DNA from: Parvibaculum sp040390855
GTDB taxonomy: Bacteria; Pseudomonadota; Alphaproteobacteria; Parvibaculales; Parvibaculaceae
DNA: 64,000 bases
Assembly: GCA_040390855.1 (NCBI GenBank)
Contig: JAZJXO010000001.1
Location: forward strand, 1-64,000
Direction: 5' to 3'
Shown here piece by piece: positions 1 through 8,243 of the stretch. The position numbers and the translations under genes were made by a program. A model generated the notes under the pieces. It made no database searches. It was not told where the DNA came from and was given only the letters and a program-made list of their open reading frames with translations. The first letter of the stretch is position 1; each line of letters starts with the position of its first letter.

Positions 1-99
1 CACATCAAGCCACCGCCAGACGCGCTCATCTCAAGTCAAAAATGCAACTGTAATGTTAGGGTGCACTTTCCGACGCAAAACAACAGGCGACCGATTCTC

Positions 100-594
100 A
101 TGTCCAGTGATTTACAGCTCACGCCCGAAAATATTCATATGATGAAGGACGTGCTCATTGAGCATGTGCCTCATGCCCGCGCACTCGGCCTTACCATCAA
201 AGACGTCAAACCGGGCGAAAGCTGGCTCATGGTTCCCTATGACAAAAAGCTCGTCGGCAATGCTGAAACCGGCGTCATCCACGGCGGCGTCATCACGGCC
301 ATGCTCGACAATGCCTGCGGCGTGGCGGTGCAACTTGCGCTGCCCGAGCGCATGTCCATCGCGACACTTGATCTGCGCATCGACTACATGAAACCGGCAA
401 CGCCCGGCGAAACGCTACTGGGCCACGCCCATTGCTACAAGGTCACGCGCAACATCGCCTTTGTGCGCGGCACGGCCTATCACACTGACCCCACTGACCC
501 CATTGCCACCTGTGTCGGCACATTCATGCTGGCGGCGAACCGCGCCATGCCGGTAGATTACAAAGATGTACTCATTAACAAGCAGGAGGGTTGA
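100..594 (+). CDS. PaaI-type hot-dog thioesterase (first of a tandem pair)
   Basis: A 164-residue single hot-dog-fold protein of the PaaI/YbgC thioesterase group, expected to hydrolyse acyl-CoA thioesters in the cytoplasm; the substrate cannot be told. The helix-region motif VIHGGVITAMLDNACG (about residues 58-73) is the family's catalytic segment. I chose the ATG at 100 because the upstream in-frame GTG at 61 adds a basic, unrelated 13-residue extension. The stop is 3 bases before the ATG of a second, divergent thioesterase, so the two are probably cotranscribed and may form a heteromeric enzyme. Family assignment is firm and function is generic. Confidence 0.85.
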   Translation: MSSDLQLTPENIHMMKDVLIEHVPHARALGLTIKDVKPGESWLMVPYDKKLVGNAETGVIHGGVITAMLDNACGVAVQLALPERMSIATLDLRIDYMKPATPGETLLGHAHCYKVTRNIAFVRGTAYHTDPTDPIATCVGTFMLAANRAMPVDYKDVLINKQEG

Positions 595-597
595 TCC

Positions 598-1032
598 ATG
601 AGCGAAGCCCTCAACAATCCGCCCGCCACCGACCTCAACCGCTTTCTTGAGGCGATCCCCTATGCGCAGTTCCTCAACATCACCATCGACCAGAAGGGCA
701 ATGAGATCACGACGGTCATGCGCTTTGATAACAAGCTCATCGGCAATCCGATTCTTCCGGCGCTCCATGGCGGTGCCATCGGCGCGTTTCTCGAAATGAC
801 GGCGATCATTCAGGTCGCGTTTGAGACCGGCATCACCGCGATCCCGAAACCCATCGGCCTCACGATTGACTATCTGCGTTCCGGCAAGCCGCAAGACCTT
901 TATGGTCGCGCCCAGATCACCAAGCAGGGTCGCCGCGTTGCTACAATTCATGCGGAAGCCTGGCAGGATGACCGCGCCAAGCCCGTGGCCGCCGCGCATG
1001 GTCACTTTTTGCTGAAGGCAGCAGAAGAATAA
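598..1032 (+). CDS. PaaI-type hot-dog thioesterase (second of a tandem pair)
   Basis: A 144-residue hot-dog-fold thioesterase with the motif ALHGGAIGAFLEMTA near residues 56-70, aligning with the active segment of the preceding gene but with different flanking residues. The conserved His-Gly-Gly is present, while the acidic residue is Glu rather than the Asp of its neighbour. The start lies 3 bases after the upstream stop, which indicates translational coupling. The two are ancient paralogues rather than a recent duplication. Substrate unknown; an acyl-CoA or aryl-CoA thioester is the family expectation. Confidence 0.85.
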   Translation: MSEALNNPPATDLNRFLEAIPYAQFLNITIDQKGNEITTVMRFDNKLIGNPILPALHGGAIGAFLEMTAIIQVAFETGITAIPKPIGLTIDYLRSGKPQDLYGRAQITKQGRRVATIHAEAWQDDRAKPVAAAHGHFLLKAAEE

Positions 1033-1112
1033 GCGGGAGACCATGAACCGGTCTGTTTTCGTCGTCTCGCGAAGAAGATGGCGCGACGAGGTGCGCGTCG
1101 AAGACGCGGCGC

Positions 1113-1466
1113 TTACGAATCGGTAAAAAGATCGAGCACATTTTCGGGCGGACGACCCAAGGCTGCGCGCCCGCCATGAAAGACGACGGGACGTTCGATG
1201 AGGATCGGGTTTGCCACCATTGCCGCGATGAGCTGACCTTCATCGGCATCGGCGAGGCCCAGTTCCTTGTACACGTCCTCGCCCTTGCGGATGAATTCAC
1301 GCGCCGTCAGATGCAGCTTCTTCAGCGTGGCTTTGATCTCGGCGGCGCTGGGCGGCGTTTTCAGATATTCGATGACAGTCGGTTGCAGCCCGTGTTGTTC
1401 GAGCAAAGACAAAGTGGCGCGTGATTTCATGCAACGCGGGTTATGCCAAATGGTGACTGCGGGCAT
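1113..1466 (-). CDS. arsC: ArsC-family glutaredoxin-like reductase
   Basis: A 117-residue thioredoxin-fold protein of the ArsC (glutaredoxin-coupled arsenate reductase) family. The N-terminal NPRCMKSR carries the catalytic Cys at about residue 12, and the C-terminal ALGRPPENVLDLF matches the ArsC signature. The usual Ser after the Cys is Met here, so a housekeeping reductase of the YfgD type is as likely as true arsenate resistance. No arsB, acr3 or arsR lies nearby. It is the last gene of an apparent operon after pyrD, with 9 bases between them. The position argues against a dedicated arsenic operon. Confidence 0.8.
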   Translation of the reverse strand: MPAVTIWHNPRCMKSRATLSLLEQHGLQPTVIEYLKTPPSAAEIKATLKKLHLTAREFIRKGEDVYKELGLADADEGQLIAAMVANPILIERPVVFHGGRAALGRPPENVLDLFTDS

Positions 1467-1475
1467 TGATTGTCC

Positions 1476-2519
1476 TTACTTTACATCGACGCCGATGGCG
1501 TCTTCTACATGCGGGAAACCGTCCCGCTTCAGGTAGCCCTCCAACTCGCGCTTGATGCGCGTGACGAGCGCCGGACCGTCATAGCTGAGTGCAGAATAAA
1601 GCTGAATGAGCGACGCGCCGTTTCTTATTTTTGTGTAAGCGTCCGCGCCGCTCGCAATACCGCCAACGCCGACGAGCGGAATCTTTCCGCCAGTGAGACG
1701 GTAAATGTCGGCGAGCACTTTTGTCGACATCGTAAAGAGAGGCTTGCCGGAAAGCCCCCCTGTTTCTTTTGCATAGGGGCCACTCACCAGACCGTCGCGT
1801 TCGATTGTCGTGTTCGAGACAATGAGGCCGTCAAGTTTCAGATCAAGCACAACGGCTGCAATGTCCGCGCGGTCGGCATCGGTGAGGTCCGGCGCGATCT
1901 TCAACAGGATCGGCACATGGCCCGTCCGCGCTTTTAACACGCGCGTCATCAGCGCTTCCAATTCACCGCGGCCTTGCAACGCGCGCAGGCCCGGTGTGTT
2001 GGGGGATGAAATGTTGACAGTGAAATAACTCGCCAGATCTTCGAATATCGTGATGCCGAGTTCATAGTCGGCGATGCGGTCGCTCGCGTCTTTGTTTGCG
2101 CCGATATTGACACCGACAATGCCGCCGCGTGCTTTACGAAGCTCAAGTCGACGGCGCAGGCTGGCATGACCTTCATTGTTGAAGCCGAGACGGTTGATTA
2201 CCGCGCGCTCGGCGCTCAACCTGAAAATGCGCGGGCGTGGATTGCCTTGTTGCGGGCGCGGCGTCACAGTGCCGACTTCGGCAAAGCCCATGCCCATGGC
2301 AAGCATGGCGTCCGGTACTTCGCCATTTTTGTCAAAGCCGGCCGCGATACCAAGCGGATTGGTGAAATGCAATCCGAAACGGTCGATGCCCAGCGAGACG
2401 GGATCAAGCCCATGATCGGTCGGACCGAAGCCGAGACGTAGGCCCAGCAGCGTCAGGCGATGCGCACGTTCGGGATCAACAAGACCGAGAGCCGGACGGA
2501 CAAGCGGAAAAAGATTCAT
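1476..2519 (-). CDS. pyrD: Dihydroorotate dehydrogenase (quinone), class 2
   Basis: A 347-residue class 2 dihydroorotate dehydrogenase, which oxidises dihydroorotate to orotate in pyrimidine synthesis and passes electrons to membrane quinones. Class 2 is shown by the length, by the N-terminal helical extension (residues about 1-40) and by motifs such as NPLGIAAGFDKNGE, NISSPNTPGLRALQ with the catalytic-Ser region, and the C-terminal FMN-binding segment GVGGIASGADAYTKIRNGAS. It sits 4 bases downstream of a DUF952 gene and just upstream of the arsC-like gene, a compact three-gene operon transcribed leftward. Highly confident. Confidence 0.97.
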   Translation of the reverse strand: MNLFPLVRPALGLVDPERAHRLTLLGLRLGFGPTDHGLDPVSLGIDRFGLHFTNPLGIAAGFDKNGEVPDAMLAMGMGFAEVGTVTPRPQQGNPRPRIFRLSAERAVINRLGFNNEGHASLRRRLELRKARGGIVGVNIGANKDASDRIADYELGITIFEDLASYFTVNISSPNTPGLRALQGRGELEALMTRVLKARTGHVPILLKIAPDLTDADRADIAAVVLDLKLDGLIVSNTTIERDGLVSGPYAKETGGLSGKPLFTMSTKVLADIYRLTGGKIPLVGVGGIASGADAYTKIRNGASLIQLYSALSYDGPALVTRIKRELEGYLKRDGFPHVEDAIGVDVK

Positions 2520-2523
2520 GCGA

Positions 2524-2862
2524 TCATTCCGCTATATCGGGGAAACGATGTTCGCCGCTGGCGCAAAGCGGCAGGTCCACCACCCGGCGCACGGCACTCA
2601 TTGGCAGAGGTTCATAAAGATGCGGAAAGAGAGCCCCGCCACGCGAGACTTCCCATTTTAGGTTGAGCGCCTCGGCATTGATTTCAACGAGCAGCAGGTC
2701 TGCCACACCGGCAAAGTGCTTCGATGCTGTTTCTTTGGCCTGCGCCGCCGTTGAGAAGTGGATAAAACCGTCTTTAACGTCCACAGCCGACCCTGTGAAG
2801 CGACCGACCGCTTCTGCCGCCCGCCATTCCTTTTCACCCACGATTTTGTAAATGCTGGCCAT
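2524..2862 (-). CDS. DUF952 family protein
   Basis: A 112-residue cytoplasmic protein of the DUF952 family, recognised by IYKIVGEKEW at the N-terminus, DGFIHFSTAAQ at about residues 33-43, and LKWEVSRGGALFPHLYEPL near 77-95. The biochemical function of the family is not established. The open frame extends 28 codons further upstream, but that part is basic and unlike the family, so the ATG at 2862 is preferred. It is the first gene of the leftward DUF952-pyrD-arsC-like operon and is divergent from the S24 repressor at 3005. Confidence 0.85.
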   Translation of the reverse strand: MASIYKIVGEKEWRAAEAVGRFTGSAVDVKDGFIHFSTAAQAKETASKHFAGVADLLLVEINAEALNLKWEVSRGGALFPHLYEPLPMSAVRRVVDLPLCASGEHRFPDIAE

Positions 2863-2973
2863 CTGTCCCGTCGTTCGCCTTGATGAGTTGCGCGCACCAT
2901 AGCGGCGGGGACCGGAGCGAACAAGAAAGAGCCATCCATTTTTCACTGGTGAAGGCGGATAAATAGGCTATAG

Positions 2974-2983
2974 TTCCTAGGAA
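2974..2983. promoter_or_regulatory. Perfect palindrome, candidate repressor operator
   Basis: TTCCTAGGAA is a perfect 10-bp palindrome that begins 31 bases before the ATG of the S24-family repressor and overlaps a TATAGT hexamer that could be its -10 element. Placement and symmetry suggest autoregulation by the adjacent LexA/CI-like protein. This is inference from position only. Confidence 0.45.
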
Positions 2984-3004
2984 TATCAACCTACTTCAAG
3001 CATC

Positions 3005-3646
3005 ATGCCTTCAAATCTCTCTCATCCACGCCTTTGGGCTGCTATTGATGCGCTGGCTTCGCGCCATAGTCTTTCCGTTTCGGGGCTTGCCAAAGCGGCG
3101 GGGCTCGACCCCACGTCGTTCAACAAATCCAAACGCGTCACCAGTGAAAGCCGCCCGCGCTGGCCTTCGACAGAGAGTTTGGCGCGTATCCTTGATGCTA
3201 CCGGCGCTAGTCTTAATGAGTTTGTCGCCCTTGTTGACGACAACAGCGCAGGTGCGCGGACAAACCCCGTACCACTCATCGGTTTTGCTCAGGCCGGTAA
3301 TGGCGGCTATTTCGATGATGCGGGCTTTCCCGTCGGCGGCGGCTGGGACGAGGTGCGGCTACCCGACCTGAAGGACGAAAACGCCTATGCGCTCGAAGTC
3401 GCAGGCGATAGCATGATGCCGGTTTATCGCGATGGCGATGTGATCGTTGTCTCGCCTGCCGCCTCGGTCCGTAAAGGCGACCGCGTTGTTGTGAAAACCA
3501 TTGCGGGGGAGGTGCTGGCCAAGGTGCTGGCGCGGCAAAGCGAAAAGCGCATCGAGCTGCATTCGCTCAATCCCGCGTTTGAAGCGCGTGTGCTGAAGCC
3601 TGAAGAAGTTTTGTGGATAGCGCGCATCGTCTGGGCCAGCCAGTGA
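3005..3646 (+). CDS. S24-family (LexA/CI-like) transcriptional repressor
   Basis: A 213-residue repressor with an N-terminal helix-turn-helix (about residues 8-75) and a C-terminal S24 self-cleaving peptidase domain. Visible elements are the Ala-Gly cleavage pair in GFAQAGNGGYF (near residue 98), the catalytic Ser in EVAGDSMMPVYRDGD (near 138), and the Lys in VRKGDRVVVKTIAGEV (near 160). LexA-like proteins of this type bind an operator as dimers and lose binding when they cleave themselves after DNA damage or another signal. No phage genes lie nearby, so this is a chromosomal regulator rather than a prophage CI. A palindrome just upstream may be its operator. Confidence 0.88.
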   Translation: MPSNLSHPRLWAAIDALASRHSLSVSGLAKAAGLDPTSFNKSKRVTSESRPRWPSTESLARILDATGASLNEFVALVDDNSAGARTNPVPLIGFAQAGNGGYFDDAGFPVGGGWDEVRLPDLKDENAYALEVAGDSMMPVYRDGDVIVVSPAASVRKGDRVVVKTIAGEVLAKVLARQSEKRIELHSLNPAFEARVLKPEEVLWIARIVWASQ

Positions 3647-4486
3647 TCAACGCTTGTGCGCAGGTGAAGACGGCATCGGTGTGGTTGCGCCTGCGCCTGT
3701 GCCAAGCCCCTCGCGCAGGATCGCTTTGAGCGCCAGCGTGTCGCGCATGTCGAGCGCCAGTTTCAAACGCTGCGCACGGCCGCGGGCCAGTTTCTCGGCG
3801 GCGTTTTCGTCCTTCGGTTTCAGCGCATGGACAAGGGCGCGATAGGCCTCATCGCGATAGGAAAACGCATTCGCTCCTAAAAGCTGCAGTGCGAACTGAT
3901 AGGCGATGGCGGCGTTGCCGGGTTCGAGTTCCAAGGCCCGGCGATAGGCCGCAACACCTTTGTCAAAGGATGCGCCGTAAATCGTCTCGCCGATAATGCC
4001 GCCACCGCGCACAATCTCAAGGTTCCAACCGCCATCTAGCGCATGACCCCAGGCATTGTCCGGCTCTAGCACCAGAGCACGGTCAATGTGACTTCGGGCG
4101 TCATGCGCGAGCCCGGCAAAATGCGCAGCAATATATCCGTCGAGCCTGCCGATGAAACCGAGTGCCAAAGCGAGATAGAGATGGCCATCTGCCTTGTCAG
4201 GCGCGAGCGCCACAGCGCGGCGTGCGTCGGCCTCTGCATCAACAAACAATGCATAGCGGTCTTTTGGTGCGGCGATGAAATCGCCTTGCACGAGTTCGGC
4301 ACGCGCGGCGAGCGCAAAGGCATCCGCGTTGTCCTCATCACGCGCCAGACGCGCGGCGGCAATGAAATCACCCGACGTGAAAGCCGCGTGCGCAGCATCA
4401 AGCTCATCAGCGAATGCGGCTTGTCCTTGCATCCCACTGATGAGTACAAGAAAAAAAGCCACATATTTCAGGGTCTGCGCTATCAT
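3647..4486 (-). CDS. Exported TPR-repeat protein
   Basis: A 279-residue protein with an N-terminal signal peptide (residues about 1-27, hydrophobic core VAFFLVLISG, cleavage near AFA-DE). It is followed by tetratricopeptide-like helical repeats, with Ala-rich helices and motifs such as ARRAVALAPDKADGHLYLAL, DRALVLEPDNAWGHAL and YRRALELEPGNAAIAYQFAL. TPR proteins scaffold protein complexes; this one should act in the periplasm. No partner is evident. The open frame continues 78 codons upstream into the space before lysK, but the signal peptide fixes the start at 4486. Its stop is adjacent to the S24 gene stop (convergent). Confidence 0.75.
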   Translation of the reverse strand: MIAQTLKYVAFFLVLISGMQGQAAFADELDAAHAAFTSGDFIAAARLARDEDNADAFALAARAELVQGDFIAAPKDRYALFVDAEADARRAVALAPDKADGHLYLALALGFIGRLDGYIAAHFAGLAHDARSHIDRALVLEPDNAWGHALDGGWNLEIVRGGGIIGETIYGASFDKGVAAYRRALELEPGNAAIAYQFALQLLGANAFSYRDEAYRALVHALKPKDENAAEKLARGRAQRLKLALDMRDTLALKAILREGLGTGAGATTPMPSSPAHKR

Positions 4487-4532
4487 GGTGCGAGATTCAC
4501 AGAAGCGTTGCCACTGATGCAACCACACAAAC

Positions 4533-6161
4533 TCAGACTTTGGACAAGTCCTCGCCTGCAAGCGCCCGACGCAGGAGACGTGCGGTTTCCCTGATGCCGT
4601 AAAGCGCAATGAACGAGCCGAAACGCGGCCCTTGCGCTTCACCGAGCAACACTTCATAGAGCGCTTTGAACCAGTCGCGCAGATTTTCAAAACCATGTGC
4701 CTTGCCGACTTCATAAACAAGTGTCTGCAACTCTTCCGCCGTCAGAGGTTCGGCATGTTCGAGCGTTTCAAGCCTGTGCGCGAGATCGGCCATGGCGGTG
4801 GCTTCCATATCGGTTGCCCCGCGATAGGTTTTTGCGGGCTTCACGAAATCATGAAAATAGTTGACCGCATAGCCGACAAGCTGATCAAGCTTGGGCTGGT
4901 TTTCCGGCGTCGCGTCCGGCGCATAGCGCTGGATGAAACCCCAGAGCACCGATTTGTCTTCAGCCTGACAAGCGCTCGCCAGATTGAGCAGCAGACCAAA
5001 GCTGATCGGCAATTCGGTCGAGGGCGGATTGCCCGCATGGATGTGCCAGGCCGGATTGCCGAGCTGCTCTTTGATCTCCTGCTTCGGGTATGTCGAGACA
5101 AAGGAGAGATACTCGTCGACATTCTTCGGGATCACATCGAAATAAAGCCGCTTGCCGGTGCGCGGGCTCTGATACATGAAGAGTTGCAGGCTTTCGGGGC
5201 TCGCATAACGCAACCAGTCTTCAATCGAAAGACCATTTCCCTTCGACTTCGAAATCTTCTTGCCCTCATGGTCTAGGAACAATTCGTAGTTGAACCCTTC
5301 TGGCGGATTGACGCCCAGTACGCGGCAGATTTTTGATGCGAGCTTGATACTGTCGATCAGGTCCTTGCCCGCCATTTCATAGTCGACCTTGAGCGCGGCC
5401 CAGCGCATCGCCCAGTCGGCCTTCCATTGCAGCTTGCAATTGCCGCCCGTCACCGGCACTTCGACGATTTCACCTGTGTCGGGTTCGGCATAAGAGACCG
5501 TGCCCTTTTCAACATTGCGCGCTGTGAGCGGCACGAGCAGCACATGGCCGGTCTTTGGGCTCACCGGCAGGATGGGGCTGTAGGTCTGCTGGCGTTCCTC
5601 GCGCAGGCTCGGCAGCATGATCGCCATGATCTCGTCAAACTTTTCGAGCACCTTCAGCAAAGTCGCGTCGAATCGGCCCGACTTGTAATAGGCGGTCGAG
5701 GAGGCGAACTCATAGTCAAAGCCGAAACTGTCTAGGAAGGCACGCAGACGCGCATTGTTGTGCTCGCCAAAGCTTGGATGCGTACCGAACGGGTCCGGCA
5801 CTTTGGTCAGCGGCATATTAATGTAGTTCGCCAACATCTCCTGATTAGGAACATTGGTCGGCACCTTGCGCAAACCGTCCATATCGTCGGAAAAACACAG
5901 AAGGCGGGTTTTCACGCCCGGTGCCAGTATTTCAAACGCATGGCGCACCATGGTCGTGCGGGCGACTTCGCCGAACGTACCGATATGGGGCAGTCCGCTG
6001 GGTCCGTAACCCGTTTCAAAGAGCACTGTTCGGTCGGACGGGTTTCCCTCTTTTTCGAGCCTTGCCACCAGTTTGCGGGCTTCCTCAAAGGTCCAGGCTT
6101 TTGATACTCTGGCGGCGTCTAGGAGGGCACCATCTGTGGAATTGTGGCCGATTGTGGACAT
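4533..6161 (-). CDS. lysK: Lysyl-tRNA synthetase, class I
   Basis: A 542-residue class I lysyl-tRNA synthetase, charging tRNA-Lys with lysine. It has the HIGH-type signature PSGLPHIGTFGE (about residues 54-65) and the KMSKS-type loop KKISKSKGNG (about 302-311), both of the archaeal-type Rossmann-fold enzyme that many alphaproteobacteria use instead of the class II enzyme. The C-terminal helical anticodon-binding region is intact. The N-terminus reads MSTIGHNS; from memory an IGHNS leader recurs on unrelated alphaproteobacterial proteins, and its meaning is unclear. Single gene, transcribed leftward. Confidence 0.97.
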   Translation of the reverse strand: MSTIGHNSTDGALLDAARVSKAWTFEEARKLVARLEKEGNPSDRTVLFETGYGPSGLPHIGTFGEVARTTMVRHAFEILAPGVKTRLLCFSDDMDGLRKVPTNVPNQEMLANYINMPLTKVPDPFGTHPSFGEHNNARLRAFLDSFGFDYEFASSTAYYKSGRFDATLLKVLEKFDEIMAIMLPSLREERQQTYSPILPVSPKTGHVLLVPLTARNVEKGTVSYAEPDTGEIVEVPVTGGNCKLQWKADWAMRWAALKVDYEMAGKDLIDSIKLASKICRVLGVNPPEGFNYELFLDHEGKKISKSKGNGLSIEDWLRYASPESLQLFMYQSPRTGKRLYFDVIPKNVDEYLSFVSTYPKQEIKEQLGNPAWHIHAGNPPSTELPISFGLLLNLASACQAEDKSVLWGFIQRYAPDATPENQPKLDQLVGYAVNYFHDFVKPAKTYRGATDMEATAMADLAHRLETLEHAEPLTAEELQTLVYEVGKAHGFENLRDWFKALYEVLLGEAQGPRFGSFIALYGIRETARLLRRALAGEDLSKV

Positions 6162-6314
6162 GGTCGTTCCGGAAAAATGCTTTAGGGTTTGTAAAGTGAT
6201 CGGACCCTAAGCTCGCTCACCGATCCAGTCAACGCGACTGGACGAACGCCTTATGCTTGCCTGCACCTACCCAGAAAATCCGTCCATAACACAGAGTGTA
6301 GCCGCACACGTCTC

Positions 6315-8213
6315 ATGTCAGAGCCGACCACGCCGCAGAATGCCAGAGGCCCCGACGCCGGGAGAGACGGTGCGGGCGTAAACGCATCTGCGAAGCCGAC
6401 GGGTTACAGCTCGACATTTGGTACAATCCGCCGCAAGCCGGACATCGCCACCCGAGTCACAGCGGAAGAAATCCGGCTTCTCATTGATCTTGGCCAGTCG
6501 AGCAGTATGCCGATTTTTATCGGTATTCTTATTGTCGGTTTCGCCTTCTGGGGCGCGGCGCCGCTCTGGGTCACGGGCATCGTCCTTTCGATCCAGATCA
6601 TCGCGCAGACTTATTTCAACCATGTGCGCGCCGGTTTTCGCGCCGACCCTGACGTCGTGCCCAATGCGCTTGTCTGGGCGCGGCGGTATGCAGTGGGATG
6701 CTTCCTCTCGGGTCTCACATGGGGCGTCGGCGGGCTTTTGTGGCTCCAAAACGCCACGTTCGCACAGCAAATCTTTTATGCACTCGTCCTGTCCTCGGTG
6801 AGTGTTGCCACCGTCATCACGCGCTCGACCTATCTGCCTGCCGCCGTCACCTATATCAGTACCGCCGTCACGCCCACAATTATCATCATGCTGATCCAGC
6901 ACGACCCGTTGCAGCTTGCTACTGTCGGTCTGTCCCTGATGTTTCTCTATACGCTGGTCGCCTGGACACGACACATCAGCCGCGCCTATCGCGAGGCGAT
7001 CCGCCTGCGCTTTGACAATGCCGATCTCGTCGAGCGCATGGCGCGCGCCCATGCTGCGACCGAGCAAAAGCGTTTCGAAGCAGAAGCCGCCGAAATACGC
7101 GCCAAAGCCGCCGACCGCGCCAAGCGCGAATTTCTCGACATCTTGGGCAAGGAAGTCAGCCTGCCGCTCGAAACGCTGAGTGCGATGGCTGCACAGTTGA
7201 GCCGCGAACCCTTGAGCGAGGCCCAGAGCAATCTCGCACAGGCCATGAGCGCCTCAAGCGACCGGTTGCAAGGTCTTTTCCATGACATGATAGACTTCTC
7301 GCAAATGGAAGCGCACACGCTGACGCTGCATCTGACGCATTTTGATCCTGTCGATTTTGTGAAAACCATTGCGCGCGATCTGCGCCCGCTTGCGGCCCGG
7401 CAACATCTGTCGCTTGAACTTGATGTGGTGCCCTCCTCGCTCACGTCTATCCGCGCCGATGCCGAGCGTCTGCGGCAGGTGCTGACCAATCTCATCTCCA
7501 ACGGCATCAAATTCACCGAAAGCGGCGGCGTCATCCTGCGTATGCAGAGAGCCGACCTGCCGGACGGCAAAGCGGCCTTGCGCTTCTCGGTGATCGACAC
7601 CGGCATCGGCCTTACGCAAGACGCCCGCACCCATCTGTTTGAAGGCTTTGCTAAAGGCAGCGACAAGGCAGCGGGCGGCATGGGACTCGGTCTTGCTATT
7701 TCCGATCGCCTCGTGCGCCTCATGGGTGGCCATATCGAAGTGGACAGCGCACCAGGCCAGGGCAGTACATTCTGGTTTCTGCTGCCTTGCGAAACATCAG
7801 ATGCCGCACCGCTGACAGTCCCCGCACCTGCTGCCGAAACATCCTCACGCGCCCGCTCTCAACGCTTCATCGACCAAGACTATCTCTATGAGATGGAGCG
7901 CGAGTTGGGAGCAGAAAAAGCAACCGACCGCATGATTGAAGCCTTGCACAACATTCTGTCGCTCTACGAGAAAATCGAGCAGGCACGGCGCGAAGACAAT
8001 TCGCAAGACATGGCAGTTCACGCCCAGTCCATGCAAACTGTCGCCAACATGATCGGCCTCGTGGCGATTGCCGATGCCGCGCGCGCGATCGAGACCCGCG
8101 AAGACGACAAGCGCTCCAAGGAAGTGCCTCATCTCCATAAGTGCATCAGCGAAACATGGAGCCAGCTTGCCCGCGCTTATCCCGGCATCGCGATGAACGA
8201 GCCTGATGCTTAA
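6315..8213 (+). CDS. Membrane histidine-kinase-like protein with degenerate H-box and Hpt-like C-terminus
   Basis: A 632-residue protein. Residues about 55-220 form some six membrane segments, then comes a coiled coil, a HisKA-like dimerisation region (about 270-340), an HATPase domain (about 375-490) and a C-terminal Hpt-like helical domain (about 520-620). The ATPase keeps its N-box (NLISNGIKF), G1 box (DTGIGL) and G2 box (GMGLGLAIS). The H-box reads REFLDILGKEVSLPLE, so Lys279 stands where His is expected. In the Hpt-like segment AQSMQTVANMIGL, Gln571 aligns with the phosphoacceptor His. It may therefore be a pseudokinase that signals by conformation, as the tyrosine-bearing DivL does. No receiver domain or adjacent regulator is present. 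Domain calls are secure and loss of activity is inferred. Confidence 0.8.
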   Translation: MSEPTTPQNARGPDAGRDGAGVNASAKPTGYSSTFGTIRRKPDIATRVTAEEIRLLIDLGQSSSMPIFIGILIVGFAFWGAAPLWVTGIVLSIQIIAQTYFNHVRAGFRADPDVVPNALVWARRYAVGCFLSGLTWGVGGLLWLQNATFAQQIFYALVLSSVSVATVITRSTYLPAAVTYISTAVTPTIIIMLIQHDPLQLATVGLSLMFLYTLVAWTRHISRAYREAIRLRFDNADLVERMARAHAATEQKRFEAEAAEIRAKAADRAKREFLDILGKEVSLPLETLSAMAAQLSREPLSEAQSNLAQAMSASSDRLQGLFHDMIDFSQMEAHTLTLHLTHFDPVDFVKTIARDLRPLAARQHLSLELDVVPSSLTSIRADAERLRQVLTNLISNGIKFTESGGVILRMQRADLPDGKAALRFSVIDTGIGLTQDARTHLFEGFAKGSDKAAGGMGLGLAISDRLVRLMGGHIEVDSAPGQGSTFWFLLPCETSDAAPLTVPAPAAETSSRARSQRFIDQDYLYEMERELGAEKATDRMIEALHNILSLYEKIEQARREDNSQDMAVHAQSMQTVANMIGLVAIADAARAIETREDDKRSKEVPHLHKCISETWSQLARAYPGIAMNEPDA

Positions 8214-8243
8214 ATCCGGTGCCTGCCGCTATACTGGCGGGCC

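Noticed and set aside
1113..1466. Arsenic resistance operon.
   Set aside because: Only an ArsC-fold gene is present, in a pyrD operon, without a pump or ArsR.
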